From Salegentibacter salegens (GTDB taxonomy: Bacteria; Bacteroidota; Bacteroidia; Flavobacteriales; Flavobacteriaceae): 64,000 bases of DNA. The notes under the pieces are model-generated. The model was not told the origin of the DNA. It was given only the letters and a program-made list of their open reading frames with translations, and did not search any database. The position numbers were made by a program, and so were the translations under genes. Numbering within the stretch: the stretch's first letter is position 1; each line of letters begins with the position of its first letter. Of the stretch, positions 17,218-24,268 are shown in pieces. The stretch covers positions 1,922,001 to 1,986,000 of the forward strand of contig NZ_LT670848.1 of NCBI RefSeq assembly GCF_900142975.1. The letters run 5' to 3'.

Positions 17218-17624
17218 TTAATTTTATTTTATTTTCAATCTATTAAAACTCGAAACTTTTTCTTCGGACTTTATCTAAACTGATTGAGTAAAGAGTTCTA
17301 TTTATATATAAATCAACACTTTAAAAAAAATTTGTAACTTACTAACTTATTAACTAACTACGCTGTAAAGTTAAAAAATAAGGCTTGATCAATCATCATT
17401 TTTGTATACCAGTATCTTAATTATATTTCTTCTTTCATACTGATAAGGAGGACTATAATTTAGTAAAAAAGGATTTTACATTTCAAAATTAGCAAGTTTT
17501 CTTTGATTGCTCAAAAAAATTCTTATAAGTATACAAAAAGCTGATACTGGTCATATTATATAATAAGTTTTACTCTTTTATTTACGGTATATATCCTGGT
17601 TAAGGAAACTAATTTAAGAACCCA
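17218..17624. other. A/T-rich spacer between divergent genes
   Basis: About 400 bases between the divergently transcribed epimerase (minus) and AraC-type regulator (plus). Both promoters must lie here. I see no ORF, hairpin or repeat that I can support. Confidence 0.5.
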
Positions 17625-18185
17625 ATGATTATATACGTCAAATACATGGTATGTCTTCGTTGTAAAATGGTAGTAACGCTGGAACTTCAAAAGCTTGGGC
17701 TGCATTGTGTGAACGTTGATCTTGGAACGATAGAAATAAAAGAAACTATTACTGATTCCCAAAAAGAGCAATTATGCGAAAACCTGAAGAAATTTGGGCT
17801 GGAATTACTTGAGGATAAGCGAAATATCCTTATTGAAAAAATCAAGGCATTAATCATTGAAATGATACATTATTCAGATGAATTGCCAAAAGTGAACCAT
17901 TCAGATTATATCTGTGAAAAATTGGGTTATAATTATCAGTATTTGGCAAATACATTTTCCGAAGTAAAGGGAATTACCATTCAGCAGTTTATTATTTTAA
18001 ACAAAATAGAACGTGTAAAAGAACTATTGCTATATGATGAGTTGAATTTAACTGAAATATCTTATAAGCTACATTATAGTAGCGTAGCGCATTTATCAAA
18101 TCAGTTTAAAAAAATTACAGGACTCACTCCATTGTTTTTTAAAAAAATGAAAAATAAACGGTTTAGAAGTATAGAGGATTTGTAA
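17625..18185 (+). CDS. AraC-family transcriptional regulator with small Cys-containing N-terminal domain
   Basis: A 186-residue regulator. The C-terminal 95 residues form the AraC/XylS double helix-turn-helix: SDYICEKLGYNYQYLANTFS and LNLTEISYKLHYSSVAHLSN, then FKKITGLTPLFF. The N-terminal ~75 residues (VCLRCKMVVTLELQKLGLHC onward) look like a small ferredoxin-like fold, with CLRC in the position of a heavy-metal-binding CxxC. This short architecture is common in Bacteroidota near stress and metal genes. It probably controls neighbouring genes, perhaps the epimerase it diverges from. Start could also be at residue 8 (MVCLRCKM). A terminator follows the stop. Confidence 0.8.
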   Translation: MIIYVKYMVCLRCKMVVTLELQKLGLHCVNVDLGTIEIKETITDSQKEQLCENLKKFGLELLEDKRNILIEKIKALIIEMIHYSDELPKVNHSDYICEKLGYNYQYLANTFSEVKGITIQQFIILNKIERVKELLLYDELNLTEISYKLHYSSVAHLSNQFKKITGLTPLFFKKMKNKRFRSIEDL

Positions 18186-18212
18186 CACACAGTAAAAAAG
18201 GCAAAAAATTTA

Positions 18213-18291
18213 GTTTAAAAGCCTTGACATTATCTTGAGGCTTTTTTTAAACATGGGAATGCTGTAACTCTTCATGTTTAATGTGTAATAC
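18213..18291 (+). repeat. Terminator-containing duplicated element, copy 1
   Basis: Shares the order TTTAAAAGCCTTGAC, hairpin, poly-T, GGGAATGCTGTAACTCTTCAT, TGTGTAATAC with 19629-19731, separated by spacers of slightly different length. The two copies flank the Fe-S protein gene. Inferred to be a duplicated intergenic segment, possibly a footprint of gene insertion. Confidence 0.6.
18217..18248 (+). terminator. Rho-independent terminator after the AraC-type gene
   Basis: AAAAGCCT (18217-18224) pairs with AGGCTTTT (18238-18245) and is followed by T residues. It lies about 30 bases after the regulator stop codon. Confidence 0.75.
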
Positions 18292-18510
18292 ATTATCCGC
18301 AATAATCAGTCAATTTTAATGCTGGATTTGTTCTGATGATTTAAGGCTACAGCTATTTAAAGCACGACTAGTGAAGCATATCATATACGCGTTAGGATAG
18401 AAACGCGGTATAAAGGGCCAAGACCACACCTGCAGAAGGATCCAAAACCTAGAATGGGTATTGGCCAATTTTGCTATAATAGTATCATACAATTTAAACA
18501 TAGAGCCATA

Positions 18511-19311
18511 ATGAATATTTCCAAAGAAAAAATAATAGTCCCGACGATGGCTCAATTAGCTGCCGAAGGTAAAAGTCCCGAAATTCTTTTTTGGGTAGGT
18601 TGTGCCGGAAGTTTTGACGATAGGTCAAAGAAGATCACAAAGGCCTTTGTACGCTTGCTCAATCAAGCAAATATAGATTTTGCTGTGCTGGGCACTCAGG
18701 AAAGCTGTTGCGGTGATCCAGCAAAAAGGGCGGGCAACGAATATATCTTCCAAATGCAGGCAATGATAAATATCAAAACGCTCAATGGATATGGGGTTAC
18801 AAAAATTGTTACCGCCTGCCCTCATGGTTTTAATACCCTTAAAAATGAATATCCCGAACTTGGGGGTCATTTTGAAGTAATACACCACACCCAGTTACTT
18901 CGTTCCTTGTTATCGGAAGGCCGTTTAAATGTAGATAGTGGGAAATTTAAGGGCAAGCGCATTACTTTCCATGATCCGTGTTATTTGGGACGGGCAAATG
19001 GGGAATACGAGGCACCCCGAAATTTGCTACAAAAACTTGAGGTTGAACTAGTCGAAATGAAGCGGAGCAGAACAAGGGGGTTTTGTTGCGGTGCGGGTGG
19101 GGCACAATTCTTTAAGGAACCCGAACCTGGAGACAAAGACATTAACGTTGAACGTGTCGAGGAAGCCATTGGGATCCGGCCTGAGATAATAGCCACCGGA
19201 TGTCCTTACTGCGCCAATATGCTTACCGATGGTATCAAGGCAAAGAACAAGGAAGATGAAGTACAAGTGATGGATATAGCCGAAATGATCGCCAACGCGA
19301 CCGACCTTTAA
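18511..19311 (+). CDS. (Fe-S)-binding protein with two CCG domains (HdrB/LutA/GlpC-like)
   Basis: A 266-residue protein from ATG 18511; the frame opens earlier at 18454 but those 19 codons look untranslated. Two cysteine-rich CCG modules are present. The second is complete: DPCYLG (C157), GFCCGAGG (C192-C193), ATGCPYC (C231, C234). The first has VGCAGS (C31), ESCCGDP (C66-C67) and ACPHG (C103), where the family normally has CPHC; residue 106 is Gly (codon GGT at 18826). Such subunits pass electrons or hold a non-cubane cluster in lactate, glycerol-3-phosphate or heterodisulfide redox complexes. No flavoprotein or ferredoxin partner is adjacent. The duplicate terminator elements on both sides suggest the gene was inserted or copied here. 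Confidence 0.85.
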   Translation: MNISKEKIIVPTMAQLAAEGKSPEILFWVGCAGSFDDRSKKITKAFVRLLNQANIDFAVLGTQESCCGDPAKRAGNEYIFQMQAMINIKTLNGYGVTKIVTACPHGFNTLKNEYPELGGHFEVIHHTQLLRSLLSEGRLNVDSGKFKGKRITFHDPCYLGRANGEYEAPRNLLQKLEVELVEMKRSRTRGFCCGAGGAQFFKEPEPGDKDINVERVEEAIGIRPEIIATGCPYCANMLTDGIKAKNKEDEVQVMDIAEMIANATDL

Positions 19312-19926
19312 AACAAACTAATCGATTTATATATAGCTGGCCGATACGTTTTCGGTGTAGCACCCCAAATGTCCTCTAGAACAATGCTGAGAACGGCTAT
19401 TTCGAAAAGATAGAAGAACTTTCCCAGAATTAATGATCACAATTGAGAAACACCAATACTATTTGCCTTCCTTAACTTATTTCGTAAATAGTACAGTTTA
19501 TAAAACCTAACAAAAGCCGTTTATTTACCTCTACTAAACGAAACGGGTAGATTTATTGATGTATGCCTTGTTAAACCTTACCGAAATATAGAGTATTTGC
19601 GATAAAGAGTAAAAAAATCTAAATTTTCCGTTTAAAAGCCTTGACGTTAAAACTTTGAGGCTTTTTTAATTCTGACCAACAATAAAATGAAGGTGGGAAT
19701 GCTGTAACTCTTCATTTTTTTTGTGTAATACTTTGTACCCATAATTCTGTCACCTTTACATTAAGATTATATCTAGTGCATGAAATCTCCTTTTAGCACA
19801 CTTAATATTATAAAACCATAAAGGCATTAAAAATGCTCGGTTAACCGTCTTATGTAAGCTTAAATGGGCTTAGTATGACCTAAACTACATTTAGTGCAAG
19901 ACAAGTAATCAATAAATTTAATTATA
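19312..19926. other. Long non-coding spacer
   Basis: About 615 bases between the Fe-S protein and the TerB-like gene. Apart from the duplicated terminator element at 19629-19731 I see no ORF or RNA gene that I can support. The promoter of the carbohydrate cluster is probably in the last 150 bases. Confidence 0.5.
19629..19731 (+). repeat. Terminator-containing duplicated element, copy 2
   Basis: Second copy of the element at 18213-18291. It includes its own hairpin (AAAAGCCT at 19634-19641, AGGC then T-run at 19658-19667), so it probably terminates transcription from the Fe-S gene, whose stop is about 320 bases upstream. The box GGGAATGCTGTAACTCTTCAT is identical in both copies. Confidence 0.6.
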
Positions 19927-20262
19927 ATGAAAAAAGAAAAATACCATTGGAGCAAGGAAGAGTTGAGAGCCTACATTCTGTTGCTCTCTGCAAAAGCAGA
20001 TGCAATAGTGGCCAAAGAAGAACTTGACCTGATCAAGTCGATGACCACAGTTCAAACATTTAAAAAGATGTACGCAGAATTCCGTGATGATGACGAGGAT
20101 CAAGCGCTTGAAAAGATCCGCGATTCCATACAGGACAATGATTATTCCTACGGGGACATTCTTATAATGAGGAAGGAGATAGAAGAAGTCTTCGCATCGG
20201 ACGGAACTACTTTACTGAAGGAGAGCAATCTTGAAAGAATTTTGGATAATATGCTGTATTAA
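19927..20262 (+). CDS. TerB-like small helical protein
   Basis: A 111-residue, strongly charged, all-helical protein. The segment AYILLLSAKADAIVAKEELD LIK (split here) resembles the start of TerB/tellurite-resistance-like domains, where an acidic residue pair follows a hydrophobic helix. A second acidic block RDDDEDQALEKIRDSI and LERILDNMLY complete it. TerB-like modules are linked to metal binding and stress responses; no specific function is known to me. It precedes the carbohydrate cluster on the same strand and may be its first gene. Assignment is by general pattern only. Confidence 0.55.
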   Translation: MKKEKYHWSKEELRAYILLLSAKADAIVAKEELDLIKSMTTVQTFKKMYAEFRDDDEDQALEKIRDSIQDNDYSYGDILIMRKEIEEVFASDGTTLLKESNLERILDNMLY

Positions 20263-20338
20263 TGGGTTTTAGACATCACATTTTAGACTTCAATTTTTAA
20301 TAGGCATAAAAAATAAAGCTTATTCTAAAAGGATAATT

Positions 20339-20524
20339 GTGAAAAATCAACCCATAGAAGACCCTAATAACCTCACAGTAGTTAACAATGACACAAAAGA
20401 TGTAGCCCCTTTTGAAATCTATTATGTAGGCATCCGCTTGCCCAAAGTTACCAAAATAAACAGCCATGAAAAGATGGCACTTACAAAATTATCAGGTGAC
20501 CTAGATGGTCGCAACCCGACCTAA
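20339..20524 (+). CDS. Hypothetical small protein (GTG start)
   Basis: A possible 61-residue protein starting at GTG. It is polar, with no signal peptide or membrane helix; the middle FEIYYVGIRLPKVTKI may form beta strands. It ends 17 bases before the cupin ATG on the same strand. I do not recognise a family. It could be a real small gene of the cluster or a remnant; start codon is uncertain. Confidence 0.35.
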   Translation: MKNQPIEDPNNLTVVNNDTKDVAPFEIYYVGIRLPKVTKINSHEKMALTKLSGDLDGRNPT

Positions 20525-20541
20525 AACTTAAAATATAAGCA

Positions 20542-20904
20542 ATGGAAAATACAGAAGTTGAAAAATTACAAGTAAAAGAAGTTGAAAAATCAAAAGTCTT
20601 TATTATCGTAGAGATTATAGAATACGTTCCCAATGCAGTGGTAATAAAAACCATCATAAAGAAAACTACGGGTAACGTATCTGTAATATCTATCGATGCG
20701 GGGGAGAACCTTACGGAAAGACTATCGAGATTCGATAATTTTATCCAGATAATTGAAGGCTGTGCTGAAATCTTAATCGACGACCAATTGCTCACCTTGG
20801 AAACGGGCCAGTCCATCATTATTCCTGCCAATTCCAAAAACACCATTAACGCCAATGAGCGTTTCAAAATGATCTCTACCATTATAAAAAGTGGATATGA
20901 ATAG
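20542..20904 (+). CDS. Cupin-domain protein
   Basis: A 120-residue single-domain cupin. The conserved beta-barrel pattern is visible in VSVISIDAGENLTERLSRFD, FIQIIEGCAEILIDDQ and LETGQSIIIPANSKNTINAN (the G-x-P block followed by an N where many cupins have His). Metal-binding His residues of the first motif are missing, so it may be a non-enzymatic sugar or ligand-binding cupin. It lies 55 bases before the deacetylase start in the same direction, in a tight cluster of sugar genes. Confidence 0.75.
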   Translation: MENTEVEKLQVKEVEKSKVFIIVEIIEYVPNAVVIKTIIKKTTGNVSVISIDAGENLTERLSRFDNFIQIIEGCAEILIDDQLLTLETGQSIIIPANSKNTINANERFKMISTIIKSGYE

Positions 20905-20959
20905 TATTACAAAATCTTAATGGACAATTTGAAGAAGAGCCATGGATGCATCACTAACT

Positions 20960-21598
20960 ATGAAAAATCAAAAAGAGATAGCCGTCATCGTGGCGCATCC
21001 CGATGATGAAACCCTATGGTGCGGGGGTACTATGTTACTAAATCCAACCTGCAATTGGTTTGTAGCCTGTTTATCCAGAAAAAATGATCCTGACAGGAGC
21101 CCAAAATTTAAAAAAGTATTAAAAATATTGAATGCCAAAGGCATTATGGGCAATTTGGATGATGGCGCCGAACAAAAGCCATTGGATAAAAAAGCAGTAG
21201 AAAAAGTTATTTTAAACTTACTCCCTAAATATGATTTTGACCTGATTATAACGCACAGCCCTTTTGGTGAATACACCAGACATTTACGCCATGAAGAAAT
21301 TGGTAGAGCAGTAATAGCCTTGTGGAAAGATAACAAAATCACTGCGAATGAACTTTGGGTCTTTGCTTTTGAAGATGGAAATAAAAAATACTATCCACAG
21401 GCCATAGCGTCTGCAAATATTCATCAAACACTTCCTCAAAATATATGGAAGGAAAAATACCGAATAATTACCGAGGTGTACGGTTTTATAAAAACTGGAT
21501 TTGAAGCCCAAACAACGCCTAAAAGTGAAGCTTTCTGGAAGTTCAAAAATCCGAAGGATGTCCAAAATTGGCTGGATCATGAAGAAATTCCAGATTAA
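20960..21598 (+). CDS. PIG-L-family (LmbE-like) deacetylase
   Basis: A 212-residue zinc-dependent N-deacetylase. VIVAHPDDETLWCGG at the N-terminus gives the AHPDDE motif (His and Asp zinc ligands plus the catalytic Asp), and GEYTRHLRHEEIGRAV gives the second metal motif. Family members remove acetyl groups from N-acetylglucosamine-type conjugates such as GlcNAc-inositol or GlcNAc-malate. I chose the ATG at 20960 (MKNQKEIAV) rather than 20942. The next gene, a glycosyltransferase, begins 19 bases after the stop, which suggests the two act on the same glycoside. Confidence 0.88.
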   Translation: MKNQKEIAVIVAHPDDETLWCGGTMLLNPTCNWFVACLSRKNDPDRSPKFKKVLKILNAKGIMGNLDDGAEQKPLDKKAVEKVILNLLPKYDFDLIITHSPFGEYTRHLRHEEIGRAVIALWKDNKITANELWVFAFEDGNKKYYPQAIASANIHQTLPQNIWKEKYRIITEVYGFIKTGFEAQTTPKSEAFWKFKNPKDVQNWLDHEEIPD

Positions 21599-21617
21599 GT
21601 AATTTAATTTATTCTAT

Positions 21618-22760
21618 ATGAAAGTCTTGGTTCTTTATGATTATCCCCCTTCTCCTGGCGGTCTGGCAACACAAGGAGACTTACTTTTCCGAGGGCTTCT
21701 TGAACTTGGGGTAGATGCCCATGCCGCCCATTTTGAATCGGCACAGGAAAAAGAATGGTATTATCGATGGTTTGAGCCCGATGTAGTAGTTGGTGTAGGC
21801 TATTGGGGCCATACGCCACATTTAGTACTCCACCCACAGCGCTATAGTATTCGTGCTGTGCCTTGGTTAGTAGCCGATGGATATATTGCCAATTATCAAG
21901 AAATCTTAAATGAACTACCCCTAATTTTAGTAACCTCAAATTGGGTAAAAGAAATGTACGTACGGGACGGTATCAAAGCGGACAATATTGAGGTACTTCC
22001 CGTTGGGTGCGACACCACCTCTTTTATTCCCTTTGATAAAAATGAGCCTAAAATACTTGCAGTAAGAGAATCGTTGGGCATTTCTGCGGATCAACTAATG
22101 ATATTGACCGTTGGTGGCGATGCCGCTTCAAAAGGTGCACAGGAGGTTATGCAGGCCTTGGCTATTATTGATACCAAAGCACCCGACTGGAAATACGTCT
22201 GTAAAGTATGGCCACAACCCCGAACAAAGGCCCAGAATCTTTTGGATCTCGAAATGGCCACCCATTTGGGCCTTGAAAAGAATATTACATACGCCACCAA
22301 TACCATTTCAAGGAATTTTATGCCCTATTTAATAGGAGCCTGCGATATTTATGCAGCTCCTTCGAGGCTCGAGGGATTTGGAATGCCTCAAGTTGAAGCC
22401 GGAGCCTGCGGAAAACCAGTAATCGGGATTAAAGCAATGGGAATGTTGGATACGCTTATTCATGAAAAGACGGCATTTCTTGCAAGGGTAGCGAAAAAAA
22501 TTGTGGTAAACGAAGTCGTTTTAGGCAAAGAATCAGGCTTTGAAAGCAAGCATAAAATTGAGTTTGATTGCCCTAGAACTGTGGATTATCGAGCGAATGT
22601 TCAGGATATAGCCAAGTATATGCTAACGCTCATGAACAATGAAAAACTTCGGATCGAAATGGGTAAAGCAGCACGAAAACACGTAGTTGAAAATTTCGAT
22701 TACCGCGTGATAGCAAAAAAATTTATAAATATTATCCAGGAAAAGCTCGGAATTAATTAA
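21618..22760 (+). CDS. GT4-family glycosyltransferase
   Basis: A 380-residue GT-B transferase. The N-terminal half has a glycine-rich acceptor-side loop (YDYPPSPGGLATQGD), and the C-terminal half begins ILTVGGDAASKGAQEV and contains the EX7E-like donor site APSRLEGFGMPQVEAGACG KPVIG (split) near residue 245. GT4 enzymes retain anomeric configuration and use nucleotide sugars. Eight bases separate it from the next gene. With the upstream PIG-L deacetylase the pair recalls bacillithiol- or mycothiol-type pathways, but the rest of the cluster is glycan-like, so acceptor and donor stay open. Confidence 0.88.
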   Translation: MKVLVLYDYPPSPGGLATQGDLLFRGLLELGVDAHAAHFESAQEKEWYYRWFEPDVVVGVGYWGHTPHLVLHPQRYSIRAVPWLVADGYIANYQEILNELPLILVTSNWVKEMYVRDGIKADNIEVLPVGCDTTSFIPFDKNEPKILAVRESLGISADQLMILTVGGDAASKGAQEVMQALAIIDTKAPDWKYVCKVWPQPRTKAQNLLDLEMATHLGLEKNITYATNTISRNFMPYLIGACDIYAAPSRLEGFGMPQVEAGACGKPVIGIKAMGMLDTLIHEKTAFLARVAKKIVVNEVVLGKESGFESKHKIEFDCPRTVDYRANVQDIAKYMLTLMNNEKLRIEMGKAARKHVVENFDYRVIAKKFINIIQEKLGIN

Positions 22761-22767
22761 AGTAAAA

Positions 22768-23934
22768 ATGACTACAGAAAATCAAAATTTAATTAAATCT
22801 GCAGAAAAGGCCGCTTTGGAAGTTTTGTTACATAATTCTAAAGGGCCTTTCCTCGATTTGCCTAGAACGGCCGCTTGGGGCTATCCCGAACCTTATACCC
22901 GAGACCTTTTAATTTCGATTTTAGGAATAGCTACGTCAAAAAATCCTGCCCTTATCAATAGTATGCGTAGCGTTTTGGAAACACTTGCCAAAAATCAATC
23001 CTATAAAGGGCAGATTCCTTCGTTCGTCCATGATAAAAACAACCTGGGCTCCAGCGATACCACACCACTTTTTTTGATGGCAGTAGGGATTTTCAGAAAA
23101 GTGCTCGACGACTCACTTTTCCTGAAAGATGCCGCTGATAAAGCGCTCTTATGGATGGAATACCAATGCCCTACTAGTCATTATTTAATCGCCCAACAAC
23201 CCACGAGTGATTGGCGTGACGAACAGTGGGTGCCTGGTTATGGGCTTTTCGTAAATACGTTGACCTACACAGGTCTCAAACTACTGGGAAAAGATAAAAA
23301 CGCTAAAAACCTCGGTAATGCCATAAATCAACTCACGTATGCTTCTGATGAATCACATACCAGTCCTCATGAGGGACTTGCAATTAAAGATAAGCCCTAT
23401 TACGCCCTTTGGTCGTACAAAGTATACAGCAGTGATCGATTTGATTTATTGGGAAATAGCCTCGCTATTTTATCGGGTTTGGCTATACCTTCAAAGGCTA
23501 AGGATATGGTTGATTGTATAAAAGCAGCCAGTGCCTCGATGCAAAAAAATAAGGCTTTAGCCCCTGATCTTACGCCCAATTTTTTCCCTTTTATCGAACC
23601 GAATGATGCGGATTGGTTACCTAGATATTCTGAATTTAACAAACCCGGAGATTATCATAATGGTGGGATTTGGCCGTTTATTAGTGGTTTTTATATCGCA
23701 GCTCTAGTTGCCATCAAAAAATATGATTTAGCCGAGAAAGAACTTTTGGCATTGACCAAACTTATCAAAATAGCCAGAAATAAGGAACTAGAATTCGGCT
23801 TCAATGAATGGTATAAGGCGCAGGACGGGAATCCAATGGGACAGGATTGGCAAACCTGGAGCGCATCAAACTATCTATTTGCAGCCCAATGTGTGGCGGA
23901 AAAAAGGACGCCATTTTTTGATTCCATACAGTAG
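22768..23934 (+). CDS. Six-hairpin glycosidase, GH100 (neutral invertase)-like
   Basis: A 388-residue protein of the (alpha/alpha)6-barrel type. Signature-like blocks: YPEPYTRDLLISILG near residue 37, SSDTTPLFLMAVGIF, SDWRDEQWVPG, DYHNGGIWPFISGFY near residue 296, and MGQDWQTWSASNYLFAAQ. HNGGxWP and the terminal QTWSxxxYL motif are typical of neutral/alkaline invertases and related GH63/GH100 clan enzymes. The Asp of TRD and a C-terminal Glu may be catalytic. It has no signal peptide, so it works in the cytoplasm. Sucrose or a glucosyl/mannosyl solute could be the substrate. Confidence 0.72.
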   Translation: MTTENQNLIKSAEKAALEVLLHNSKGPFLDLPRTAAWGYPEPYTRDLLISILGIATSKNPALINSMRSVLETLAKNQSYKGQIPSFVHDKNNLGSSDTTPLFLMAVGIFRKVLDDSLFLKDAADKALLWMEYQCPTSHYLIAQQPTSDWRDEQWVPGYGLFVNTLTYTGLKLLGKDKNAKNLGNAINQLTYASDESHTSPHEGLAIKDKPYYALWSYKVYSSDRFDLLGNSLAILSGLAIPSKAKDMVDCIKAASASMQKNKALAPDLTPNFFPFIEPNDADWLPRYSEFNKPGDYHNGGIWPFISGFYIAALVAIKKYDLAEKELLALTKLIKIARNKELEFGFNEWYKAQDGNPMGQDWQTWSASNYLFAAQCVAEKRTPFFDSIQ

Positions 23935-24100
23935 AACTCAAATGAAACTGCCTATTTTCATAGGTTTACTTAAAGTCCAAACCTGTGAATTATGTAATTC
24001 TAATATTTTTTTGTTCAACTTTTTTATTTTGATATTCAGTACCTTAAAGTTGCTATTATTAGTAAAAGCAGAAAGAATGAATTTCACTAAAACCAAAAAA

Positions 24101-24253
24101 ATGTCAAAAGGAAATAAGCCCTCTGCAAAGTCCAATAAACCGAAACTTGCTATAAACTTAATGGAAAACCCGCGCACAAAATTGCCATGGAAAACTTCAA
24201 AAATAGAACTTATAAAGGACGGGTTTTATAGATTATTGCCTTGTGCTGTTTAA
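24101..24253 (+). CDS. Possible small basic protein
   Basis: A 50-codon ORF (MSKGNKPSAKSNKPKLAINL onward) between two sugar genes, ending 15 bases before the next start. It is lysine-rich at the N-terminus. An in-frame ATG also exists at 24077. No family is recognised, and it may be chance. Confidence 0.3.
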   Translation: MSKGNKPSAKSNKPKLAINLMENPRTKLPWKTSKIELIKDGFYRLLPCAV

Positions 24254-24268
24254 CTTAATTTAATCAAA

